Shown one piece after another: positions 25,072 to 31,922 of a stretch of 64,000 bases of DNA (its first letter is position 1; the number at the start of each line of letters is the position of its first letter). The stretch is taken from assembly GCA_016710635.1 (NCBI GenBank), contig JADJVL010000006.1:248001-312000 (forward strand), written 5' to 3'. A program made the translations under genes and the position numbers. This DNA comes from Holophagaceae bacterium (lineage in GTDB: Bacteria; Acidobacteriota; Holophagae; Holophagales; Holophagaceae). Under the pieces are notes generated by a model. The model was not told where the DNA came from, made no database searches, and worked only from the letters and a program-made list of their open reading frames with translations.

Positions 25072-25658
25072 CCGCAACCCTTCGCCAAAGCCAGACCCGG
25101 TTGTACGCCGGAGGCGGGCTCTTGCTCCTCGGCATCCTCGTCGTCAGCTTCGTCCTGCCCATGGTGTCCGACAAGCTCACCGCCGAAGAGCGGGCCAGGA
25201 TCAACGCCCAGGCCGCCCTCGCCCGCCAGAAGGAGGAGCTCCTGCAGTTCCGCCAGATCGATCAGCAGGTGAAGGCCGGGCGCGCCGCCATCGACACCCT
25301 CGAGCGGGACATGCCCAAGGGCAGCGTGGGCGAACTGCAGTGGGCCATGAGCCGCACCCTGCACGGCCTCGCCCTCAAGCACGGCGTCCGGCTTCAAAGC
25401 GTCAAGTACGGACTGCCCAACCGCGAAGGCTCGAAGGGCACCGATCTGGAATCCATCGACGTGGAGTTCACCGTCCTTGGCGTGTACTCCAGCATCAAGC
25501 CCTTCATGCTGGCCCTCGAAGGCTCGGGCCAGGGCTTCGCCGTGGGCGCCGCCCGCCTGGAGGAAAGCCCCGAAGGCGCCCGCCTCGGCGTGACCCTCCG
25601 CGCCTTCCGCCGCGGCGCGCCCGCCTCGAAGGCCGAAACCGCCGAGGTGGCGTCATGA
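25068..25658 (+). CDS. pilO: PilO-like type IV pilus assembly protein
   Basis: A 196-residue inner-membrane protein: N-terminal transmembrane segment (LYAGGGLLLLGILVVSFVLP), a coiled coil (ERARINAQAALARQKEELLQFRQIDQQVKAG) and a periplasmic ferredoxin-like domain with VEFTVLGVYSSIKPFMLALE, as in PilO. It forms the PilN-PilO heterodimer that links the inner platform to PilP/PilQ. Start and stop overlap the neighbouring genes by ATGA. Confidence 0.85.
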   Translation: MTATLRQSQTRLYAGGGLLLLGILVVSFVLPMVSDKLTAEERARINAQAALARQKEELLQFRQIDQQVKAGRAAIDTLERDMPKGSVGELQWAMSRTLHGLALKHGVRLQSVKYGLPNREGSKGTDLESIDVEFTVLGVYSSIKPFMLALEGSGQGFAVGAARLEESPEGARLGVTLRAFRRGAPASKAETAEVAS

Positions 25659-26344
25659 GCAGCGCCTCCGGCGGCATGGACGCCAAAGCCTTCCTCGAGG
25701 AACTGAAGACCAACCGGAAGACGCAGGCCGCCACCGGCGTCTTCGTGGTGGTGGCTGGATGGATGGCCTACACGATCTTCGCCCCGGACACCCCGAAGAA
25801 GAAGACCGCCCGTCCGGCGGCCGGCGTCACCGCGGACGGCGGCCAGGCTTCCCTGGATGCCCGCCAGTCCCAGGCCCTGAAAGGGCTGCCGGACCTCGCC
25901 CGCCTCGGCCAGGCCGGCGAACTGCCCGGGGAGGAGCGCATGCGGCGCGACCTCTTCCTTTTCGACGGGCCGCCACCGCCGCCGCCACCCCCGCCTCCGC
26001 CTCCACCGCCACCTCCGCCGCCCACGGCCGAGGAGCTCGCCGCCCAGGCCGAAGCCGCGGCCCGGGAGTCGGAGAACACCCAGAAGCCCTCGAACCTGCG
26101 CTACATCGGTTTCCTGGGTTCCAAGTCCTCGGGCCAGCTCGCGGCCTTCATGAAGGGCGAAGAGGCCCTCACCATGCACCTCGGTGAACTGGCCAATTCC
26201 CGGTGGAAACTCATCCAGATCACCGAGAAGGCCGCCATCTTCCAGAACGTGAAATACGCCGACATGCGCCACACCCTGGAGGCCCGCGATGGCGGCGCCG
26301 CCGGCGGCGCTTTCGGTGCCCAGCCCGTGACCAACGAGTTCTGA
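25655..26344 (+). CDS. PilP-position protein with an 18-proline run
   Basis: A 229-residue protein between PilO and the secretin. It has an N-terminal transmembrane segment (TGVFVVVAGWMAYTIFA), a linker with 18 consecutive prolines (codons within 25971-26024), and a C-terminal beta domain (LRYIGFLGSKSSGQLAAFMKG...LANSRWKLIQITEKAAIFQN) that looks like the PilP/GspC HR domain. Unlike classical PilP it has no lipobox, so it would be anchored in the inner membrane. The polyproline could span the periplasm. Confidence 0.72.
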   Translation: MSSASGGMDAKAFLEELKTNRKTQAATGVFVVVAGWMAYTIFAPDTPKKKTARPAAGVTADGGQASLDARQSQALKGLPDLARLGQAGELPGEERMRRDLFLFDGPPPPPPPPPPPPPPPPPPTAEELAAQAEAAARESENTQKPSNLRYIGFLGSKSSGQLAAFMKGEEALTMHLGELANSRWKLIQITEKAAIFQNVKYADMRHTLEARDGGAAGGAFGAQPVTNEF

Positions 26345-26386
26345 TTTCCGCTTTCTCCTGCCCCCCGCTTCCCCCCGGACGGAACC

Positions 26387-28783
26387 ATGCCCCAGAAGCC
26401 CCAGCCGCTCCCCTTGAAGGCCCGCAGCCTACACCGCCTGGCCGCCGCCACCGCCGTCGCCCTGGGGCTCTCCCTCAGCCTGGGTTGCGCCCTCCACAAG
26501 GCCAACCAGGCCTTCAGCGAAGGCAGGTATGAAGAGGCCGCCCGGGGCTACCGGGACCTGCTCCAGACGGATCCCCAGAACGTGAAGGCGAAGATCGGCT
26601 ACCGCCGCGCGGCGCCCCTGGCCGCCGAACACCATCTCGAGAAGGCCCGCGAGGCGGACCGCCGGACGGACAAGGACGCGGTCTTCCAGGAGGTCCGGAA
26701 GGCCCTGGTGCTGGACCCCAACAACGCCGTGGCCCAGGAATGGCTGGCCAACCTGGAAAGCGACGCCGCGAACCAGCGGGCCGCCGAGACCGCCGACGAG
26801 GATCTCGAAAGCCAGAAGCTCAAGGCCGAGACCAACCGCGCGAACCAGCTGAACCCGCGGTCCCTGGAGGGCATCGACCTCAACTTCAGCCGCAAGACCA
26901 GCCTCAAGGAGATCTTCTCGGTCCTGAGCAAGGCCGCGGGGGTGAACATCATCCCCCACACCTCCTTCAACGACCTCCAGGTCTCCATCGACCTCCGGGG
27001 CCTCACCTTCCAGCGGGCCCTGGACACGCTGATGCTCCAGAACGACCTCTTCTACAAGGTGCTCGACGCCAACACCCTGATGATCTTCAAGGCCTCGCCC
27101 CAGAACCGCGAGCTCTACGAGAACCAGCTCATCAAGACCTACTACCTGAACAACGCCGACGTGGACGGCGTGCGGCAGGTGCTCACGACCCTCATCCCCC
27201 AGCTGAAGGTCTTCCCGGACAAGCGCCTCAACGCCATCACCGTGAAGGCCAAGCCCAACGAGCTGACGGTGGCGAACCGCATCGTGAGCCAGCTGGACAA
27301 GGCCAAGCCCGAGGTCATGGTCTACCTCGAGCTGATGGAAGTGACCGAGAACAGCCTGGAGCAGGTGGGCCTGCTGCCGGTGATCAACCTCTCCGGCGAA
27401 GGCCTCTACAAGATCGGCGTCACCCTCGACGGCGGCCTGCAGGCCCCGAACACCAACAAGGGCGGGCTCCGCATCAGCAAGTCCGACTTGAAGTTCCTCT
27501 TCCCGAGCCTCGCCCTCGACGCCCTCAAGAGCAGCGGCGACGCCAGGCTCGTGGCGAGCCCCAACGTCCGGGTCATCAGCGGCGAGAAGGGCGAGGTCAA
27601 CATCGGCGAGAAGATCAGCACCACGCAGAGTTCCATCGGCGGCCTGGGCGGCTCCACCGGCGCGGCGAGCCAGCTCGGAGGCCTTGGCGGTTCGGTGCTC
27701 ACCGGCGCCACCCAGACCCAGTTCTCCTACGAGGACGTGGGCGTGAAGATCAGCGTGGAGCCCCGGGTCCACCACAACGGCGACATCACCCTCAAGATCG
27801 AGTCGAAGGTCACCACCCTGAAGTCCGGCTCCCAGCCCGGGCGGCCCGACCTCGGCCAGCGCGAGATCAAGACCCAGGCCCGGCTCCGCGACGGCGAGAC
27901 CGCCGTCTTCGGCGGCCTGCTGAAGGACGAGGAGCAGAAGAGCCTGCAAGGCATCTGGGGTCTGAGCGACATCCCCGTCCTGGGCAAGCTCCTGAGCAAC
28001 ACCCGTCGCACCCGGGCCAAGACCGACGTCATCCTCACCATCCGGGCCGTCAGCGTGCGCAAGCCCAACCTCACCACCGACGATTTCCGCGAGTTCGATC
28101 CGGACCGTTCCACCTCCCAGGCTGGCCCCTTCGGTGCCAAGAACGCCAAGCCCGCGCCCCCCAAGGCCGTCGAGCCCAGGACCACCGAACCCGGCGTGGA
28201 GGAGCCCAAGCCCGCGGAAAAGCCCGCGGATCCGGCCCGGCCCGAGGGCGTCAAGCCTGAGGCTGCAAAGCCTGAGGCGCCGGCCCCCGACGCGCCCAAG
28301 CCCGAAGCGGTCAAGCCCGACCCCGCCAAGGCCGTCGAAGCGCCGAAGTCCGGCGATCCGAAGAAGCCCGAACCCCCGCCCGTGGAGAGTCCCGACCTGG
28401 TGATGTTCCTCTCGCCCCTGTCAGAGACCATCGCGAAGGGGGAACGCATCAAGCTGAGCCTCCAGGTCAGCGGCGGCAAGGGCATCACCGGCGGCAGCAT
28501 CGATGTCCGCGTGGATCCCAAGCTCCGGGTCGTGGGCGTCGCCGCCAGCGACTACCTCACCGCCGATGGCGGCGACCTCACCCGCACCAACGCGCCGGAC
28601 GGGAGCCTCAAGCTCAGCTTCAAGCGCAACGGCACCGGCTCCGACAGCGGCACCCTCGTGGTCCTCGAACTGGAAGGACTGAGCCTCGGGAACGCCCCCG
28701 TCCTCATCCAGGGCGGCCGCTTCCTCGTCGGCGCCAATCCCATCACCGGCCGCTGGGTCAACAGCCTCATCACGGTGAATTGA
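26387..28783 (+). CDS. pilQ: Secretin PilQ/GspD family with N-terminal TPR and C-terminal cohesin-like domain
   Basis: A 798-residue outer-membrane secretin. A possible lipobox (LSLGC, C34) follows a hydrophobic signal; residues about 35-130 are TPR-like; about 165-300 hold STN/NolW-type ring domains (LKEIFSVLSKAAGVNIIPH, TYYLNNADVDGVRQVLTTLI); about 310-590 is the secretin core (VMVYLELMEVTENSLEQVGL, DVGVKISVEPRVHHNGDITL, RDGETAVFGGLLKDEEQ). A Pro/Lys/Ala/Glu linker (about 600-680) leads to a cohesin-like beta domain (VMFLSPLSETIAKGERIKLS). It would form the gated pore for the pilus; the prepilin-like gene follows at once. Confidence 0.9.
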   Translation: MPQKPQPLPLKARSLHRLAAATAVALGLSLSLGCALHKANQAFSEGRYEEAARGYRDLLQTDPQNVKAKIGYRRAAPLAAEHHLEKAREADRRTDKDAVFQEVRKALVLDPNNAVAQEWLANLESDAANQRAAETADEDLESQKLKAETNRANQLNPRSLEGIDLNFSRKTSLKEIFSVLSKAAGVNIIPHTSFNDLQVSIDLRGLTFQRALDTLMLQNDLFYKVLDANTLMIFKASPQNRELYENQLIKTYYLNNADVDGVRQVLTTLIPQLKVFPDKRLNAITVKAKPNELTVANRIVSQLDKAKPEVMVYLELMEVTENSLEQVGLLPVINLSGEGLYKIGVTLDGGLQAPNTNKGGLRISKSDLKFLFPSLALDALKSSGDARLVASPNVRVISGEKGEVNIGEKISTTQSSIGGLGGSTGAASQLGGLGGSVLTGATQTQFSYEDVGVKISVEPRVHHNGDITLKIESKVTTLKSGSQPGRPDLGQREIKTQARLRDGETAVFGGLLKDEEQKSLQGIWGLSDIPVLGKLLSNTRRTRAKTDVILTIRAVSVRKPNLTTDDFREFDPDRSTSQAGPFGAKNAKPAPPKAVEPRTTEPGVEEPKPAEKPADPARPEGVKPEAAKPEAPAPDAPKPEAVKPDPAKAVEAPKSGDPKKPEPPPVESPDLVMFLSPLSETIAKGERIKLSLQVSGGKGITGGSIDVRVDPKLRVVGVAASDYLTADGGDLTRTNAPDGSLKLSFKRNGTGSDSGTLVVLELEGLSLGNAPVLIQGGRFLVGANPITGRWVNSLITVN

Positions 28784-29260
28784 GTGCCGCTCCCCCGGTC
28801 CGCCCGAGGCGCGCGGGGCTTCACGCTCCTGGAGATGATCGTCACCGCCACGGTGCTCATCATCCTCGCGTCGGCGGTGGTGCCCATGGCCAAGAACGGC
28901 CTCAAGCGGCAGCGGGAGCTGGAACTGCGCCGGGCCCTGCGGGAGATGCGCGTCGCCATCGACAACTACAAGGCTGCCGCCGAGCAGCAGCGCATCAAGG
29001 CGCCCCCGCCGGAGAACATGGGCTACCCGGAAAGCCTCGACCTGCTGGTCGAGGGCGTGGAGGTCACCGGCCGGGCCACCGGCAAGCTGCGCTTCCTGAG
29101 GCGCATCCCCGTGGACCCGATGACCGGCAAGGCGGAATGGGGCCTGCGCTCCACCAACGACGACCCCAAGAGCACCAGCTGGGGCGGCGGTCACGTCTTC
29201 GACGTCTATACCAATTCCCAAGGCGTGGGGATGAACGGCGTGGCCTACAGGGAGTGGTAG
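28784..29260 (+). CDS. Type IV pilin / type II pseudopilin (GspG-like)
   Basis: A 158-residue prepilin. It has a short basic leader and the cleavage motif RGFTLLEMIV (Gly/Phe processing site with Glu+5), then the hydrophobic helix TATVLIILASAVVPM and a GspG-like globular part with IPVDPMTGKAEWGLRSTND and SWGGGHVFDVYTNS. The start is a GTG placed directly after the secretin stop (TGAGTG). It ends the pil operon. Prepilin peptidase, PilB, PilT and PilC are not in this window. Confidence 0.9.
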   Translation: MPLPRSARGARGFTLLEMIVTATVLIILASAVVPMAKNGLKRQRELELRRALREMRVAIDNYKAAAEQQRIKAPPPENMGYPESLDLLVEGVEVTGRATGKLRFLRRIPVDPMTGKAEWGLRSTNDDPKSTSWGGGHVFDVYTNSQGVGMNGVAYREW

Positions 29261-29283
29261 GGCCTGTCTCCAGGAATTCCCGC

Positions 29284-29312
29284 TTGATGGATCCGGCCCG
29301 CCGCGATAGGCT
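29284..29312 (+). promoter_or_regulatory. Candidate tRNA-Leu promoter
   Basis: TTGATG (29284-29289) and TAGGCT (29307-29312) with exactly 17 nt between them, ending 48 nt before the tRNA 5' end. It lies just downstream of the pseudopilin gene. Confidence 0.5.
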
Positions 29313-29360
29313 TTCGTTTCGGCTTGCCGCGCCCCTAGGGAACCGGCGCTGTCTTTGAAT

Positions 29361-29446
29361 GCGGATATGGCGGAATTGGTAGACGCGCTAGTTTCAGGTA
29401 TTAGTGTCCAAAAGACGTGGGGGTTCGACTCCCTCTATCCGCACCA
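29361..29446 (+). tRNA. tRNA-Leu (anticodon CAG)
   Basis: An 86-nt class II tRNA with acceptor stem GCGGATA/TATCCGC, anticodon loop TTCAGGT with CAG at 29395-29397, a long variable arm and encoded CCA (29444-29446). The final A of CCA is also the first base of the outer stem of the inverted-repeat array that follows. Confidence 0.97.
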
Positions 29447-29628
29447 AAACTTCCTCCGAGTTAGCGCTTCAGCGCTAACTCGGGAGCGGGCTCCTGAGGA
29501 GCCCGCGATCGGAAGTTTTCGGCTGAGCGTCTCGCGCTCAGCCGAATCACGGCGGCGTCAGCCGCCGCGCTGATCCGCTTTCCAGCAGGATCAGCAATTG
29601 ACATCAAGGCGTCCGGCCTTCCCCGGAC
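29446..29628. repeat. Array of six inverted repeats between tRNA-Leu and rpsO
   Basis: Consecutive perfect hairpins: 29456-29483 (12-bp stem CCGAGTTAGCGC, loop TTCA), 29486-29506 (9-bp GCGGGCTCC, loop TGA), 29518-29546 (12-bp TTCGGCTGAGCG, loop TCTCG), 29550-29567 (7-bp CGGCGGC, loop GTCA), 29569-29595 (8-bp GCTGATCC plus an inner GCT/AGC) and 29611-29628 (6-bp GTCCGG). The first two are enclosed by a 9-bp outer stem, AAAACTTCC (29446-29454) with GGAAGTTTT (29511-29519). It contains no gene. The outer stem ends in TTTT, so part of it may terminate tRNA-Leu transcription. Confidence 0.85.
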
Positions 29629-29695
29629 TTCGACCTTCCCGCGGTATTGGGTCTGCGGAAACGGTGACGGGCGATCCACCCGAAAAGGAGCCTCC
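29629..29695 (+). promoter_or_regulatory. rpsO leader
   Basis: The stretch just before rpsO can form small stems (CCGC with GCGG; CGGG-CGATCCA-CCCG at about 29669-29683) and carries a strong AAAAGGAGCC ribosome site. S15 often represses its own translation by binding such leaders, but the recognition motif is not proven here. Confidence 0.3.
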
Positions 29696-29965
29696 ATGGC
29701 CCTCTCTCCCGCTCAGAAGAGCATCATCATCGAAGACTACAAGCAGCACGCTACGGACACGGGCTCGCCCGAGGTGCAGGTGGCGATCCTGACCAAGCGC
29801 ATCAACGACCTCACCGAGCACTTCAAGACCCACACCAAGGACTTCCACAGCCGCCGCGGCCTCCTCATCATGGTCGGCCAGCGCCGCCGGCTGCTGGACT
29901 ACCTCAAGAAGAAGAGCAAGGACCGCTACGCCGCCCTCATCGAGCGCCTCGGCCTGCGCCGCTAG
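29696..29965 (+). CDS. rpsO: 30S ribosomal protein S15
   Basis: An 89-residue S15 with the typical body: SIIIEDYKQHATDTGSPEVQ, INDLTEHFKTHTKDFHSRRG and LLIMVGQRRRLLDYLKKK. It binds 16S rRNA helix 22 early in 30S assembly. It stands alone here, with its own leader and a strong terminator; pnp, a frequent neighbour elsewhere, does not follow. Confidence 0.98.
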   Translation: MALSPAQKSIIIEDYKQHATDTGSPEVQVAILTKRINDLTEHFKTHTKDFHSRRGLLIMVGQRRRLLDYLKKKSKDRYAALIERLGLRR

Positions 29966-29984
29966 TCCGCTCCAAGTTTCCGGA

Positions 29985-30013
29985 ACGCCCGCAATCGCGG
30001 GCGTTTTCGTTTT
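29985..30013 (+). terminator. Intrinsic terminator after rpsO
   Basis: An 8-bp perfect stem ACGCCCGC/GCGGGCGT with loop AATC, followed by TTTTCGTTTT, 20 nt after the rpsO stop and just before the Nudix gene. Confidence 0.92.
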
Positions 30014-30024
30014 AACTTGGAGGC

Positions 30025-30789
30025 ATGGCCCTGCAGCCCCTTCCCATCCCCGACCGGCCGGATCCCTACGAGGTCCTCTCCCGGGAATCCCTCTACGATT
30101 CACCGTGGATCCGCGTGCGGGAGGACCGCGTGCGGCACCGGAAAGGCGCGGAAGGGCGCTATGCGGTCTGCGGCTTCCACCGCACCGCGTGCGGCGTGCT
30201 CGCCCTGGACGCCCAGGACCGGGTGCTCCTCGTGGGGCAGTGGCGCTATCCCCTGGAGCGCTACTCCTGGGAGATCCCTGAAGGCGGAGGCGATCCGGGC
30301 GAATCCCCCTTCGAAGCCATCCGCCGGGAGCTGCGGGAGGAAGCCCAGGTGGAAGCGGGCGCCTGGGAGCCCCTGGCCTTCTTCCACACCAGCAACTCCT
30401 CCACGGACGAGGAGGCCTTCCTCTTTCTCGCCCAGGACCTGACCCCGGCCCACGGCGAGCCGGAGGAGGACGAGGAGCTGGCCCTGCTGCGCGAGCCCTT
30501 CGAGCACTGCCTCGGCCGGGTCCTGCGGGGAGAGCTCAGCGACGGCCTGACGGTGGTCGCCCTCCTCGCCCTGCAGGCCCGGCGCAGCGGCGTGGCCCAG
30601 CCCCTGGACGCAGCCCTCGCGGAGCGGTTCTTCCAGCGTCCGGCGGAGCACCCCAGCCCGGGCCGCGCCCGCTGGGCGGCCATGGGGGAGGATAGGCTCG
30701 GCTCCGCCGACCACCCCCCGATCGGACAGGACATCCAGTCCTCCGCTCCCGCTCCTTCGCTGCGCTCGATCGCGGAGGGGGCCCCGTGA
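30025..30789 (+). CDS. Nudix hydrolase, ADP-ribose pyrophosphatase-like
   Basis: A 254-residue protein. The Nudix box is intact from the first Gly through REELREE-type core: GGGDPGESPFEAIRRELREE, followed by AQVEAG in place of the usual xGU end. The upstream YSWEIPEGG and downstream HTSNSSTDEEAFLFLA match the ADP-ribose/GDP-mannose subgroup. Residues after about 200 are low-complexity and may not be conserved. TTGGAGG stands directly before the ATG. The stop overlaps the next gene (GTGA). Confidence 0.88.
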   Translation: MALQPLPIPDRPDPYEVLSRESLYDSPWIRVREDRVRHRKGAEGRYAVCGFHRTACGVLALDAQDRVLLVGQWRYPLERYSWEIPEGGGDPGESPFEAIRRELREEAQVEAGAWEPLAFFHTSNSSTDEEAFLFLAQDLTPAHGEPEEDEELALLREPFEHCLGRVLRGELSDGLTVVALLALQARRSGVAQPLDAALAERFFQRPAEHPSPGRARWAAMGEDRLGSADHPPIGQDIQSSAPAPSLRSIAEGAP

Positions 30790-31403
30790 TTCTTTCCATC
30801 CACCCCGAGACGCCCCAGCGCAGACATCTGGAACGCGTGGCGGAGCTGCTGCGCAAGGACGGCGTCATCGCCTATCCCACGGACACCCTCTTCGGCCTGG
30901 GCTGCCTGGCCCACCGCAAGAAGGCCGTGGACCGCATCGCCACCATCAAGGGCCGGGACGCCAAGAAGCCCATGAGCGTGCTCTGCGGCGACTTCGAGAT
31001 GCTCTGCCGCTACACGCGGCACCTGGATACGCCCACCTTCCGGGTGCTGAAGCAGATGCTGCCGGGCCCCTACACCGCCCTGCTGCCCGCCAGCCGCGAA
31101 GTCCCGCGCTACCTGGAATCCAAGGGCAAGGCCGCCCACCCCGTCGTCGGTCTGCGCATCCCCGATCATCCGTTCTGCATCGAACTGGTGAAGCTGCTGG
31201 GGGAACCCATCATCACCACCAGCTGCAACCTCGCCGGCGAGCCGCCCCTGGAAAGCGCCTGGGAGATCGAGGAGGTCCTCGGCCACGCCCTCGACCTCGT
31301 CGTGGACAGCGGCGTGCCCCTGGGCGTGGGCAGCACCATCGTGGACTTCACCGGGGAGGAGCCGGCCCTGGTGCGGGAGGGCGCGGGGCCCTGGCCGCTC
31401 TGA
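30786..31403 (+). CDS. Sua5/YrdC/YciO family L-threonylcarbamoyladenylate synthase
   Basis: A 205-residue YrdC-domain protein: VIAYPTDTLFGLGCLA, the KGRDAKKPMSVLC basic motif (equivalent to KxR...K) and IITTSCNLAGEPP, which bind ATP and carbonate/threonine. It would make threonylcarbamoyl-AMP for the t6A37 tRNA modification; the YciO branch lacks proven activity and is the alternative. The start is a GTG overlapping the Nudix stop. Confidence 0.9.
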   Translation: MILSIHPETPQRRHLERVAELLRKDGVIAYPTDTLFGLGCLAHRKKAVDRIATIKGRDAKKPMSVLCGDFEMLCRYTRHLDTPTFRVLKQMLPGPYTALLPASREVPRYLESKGKAAHPVVGLRIPDHPFCIELVKLLGEPIITTSCNLAGEPPLESAWEIEEVLGHALDLVVDSGVPLGVGSTIVDFTGEEPALVREGAGPWPL

Positions 31404-31442
31404 CGGAACGGTTGGCTCCGGTTCCACTCGGGTGCATCCCGA

Positions 31443-31922
31443 CTAACCGCGAAGCGCCGGCTCCTTCTTCACCACCACCGTCCCCGCGATCCAGTCGTGC
31501 AGCGCCCGCTTTCTGGCGCTGAAGGCGGCCAGCAGGACACCGCCGCAGCAGCAGGCGAAGGAGAGGGGCTTGGCGAGGTTCCGGAGGGCCGCCCGGAACA
31601 CGCCGATGGGCCGGCCCTCCGGTCCGCGCACCCGTAGTCCCAGCAGCCGCTTGCCCAGGGTGGCGCCGCCCAGGCCTTCCAGCAGGGTGAAGTAGACGAA
31701 GGGCAGGCCCAGGCCAAGGAGGTCCCGGACCAGGGCATGGACGGCGCCGTAGCGGGCGAAGGTCTCCCCCTTGGCGTCCAGGACCGTGCGGCTGAGGAAC
31801 TCCTCGAAGGCTTGGCCCGCGAGCAGCCGTGCGAGCCACACCCCCAGCCCAAGGAGCAGCAGGTCCGGCAACAGGGCCAAGGCCCGCAGCCAGAAGCCGG
31901 CGAAGCGGGGCGCGCCGTTCAC
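31443..31922 (-). CDS. RDD family membrane protein
   Basis: A 159-residue protein with three hydrophobic segments (LRALALLPDLLLLGLGVWLARLL; LLGLGLPFVYFTLLEGL; LSFACCCGGVLLAAF) and RDD features: Arg-Phe-Ala near the start, ALLPDLLLLG, GGATLGKRLLGLRVRGPEG and RALHDWIAGTVVV. RDD proteins are of largely unknown function, often transport-related. The GTG start overlaps the TGA of the FHA-peptidase gene (GTGA), so the two are translationally coupled; the frame is open far upstream inside that gene but has no other support. Confidence 0.87.
   Translation of the reverse strand: MNGAPRFAGFWLRALALLPDLLLLGLGVWLARLLAGQAFEEFLSRTVLDAKGETFARYGAVHALVRDLLGLGLPFVYFTLLEGLGGATLGKRLLGLRVRGPEGRPIGVFRAALRNLAKPLSFACCCGGVLLAAFSARKRALHDWIAGTVVVKKEPALRG

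Noticed and set aside
28134..28403. Pro/Lys/Ala repeats in the secretin linker as a tandem repeat element
   Set aside because: Low-complexity protein linker with varied codons and no exact DNA unit.
29355..29573. 72-codon frame over tRNA-Leu
   Set aside because: It is the well-known artefact of translating a tRNA-Leu gene.
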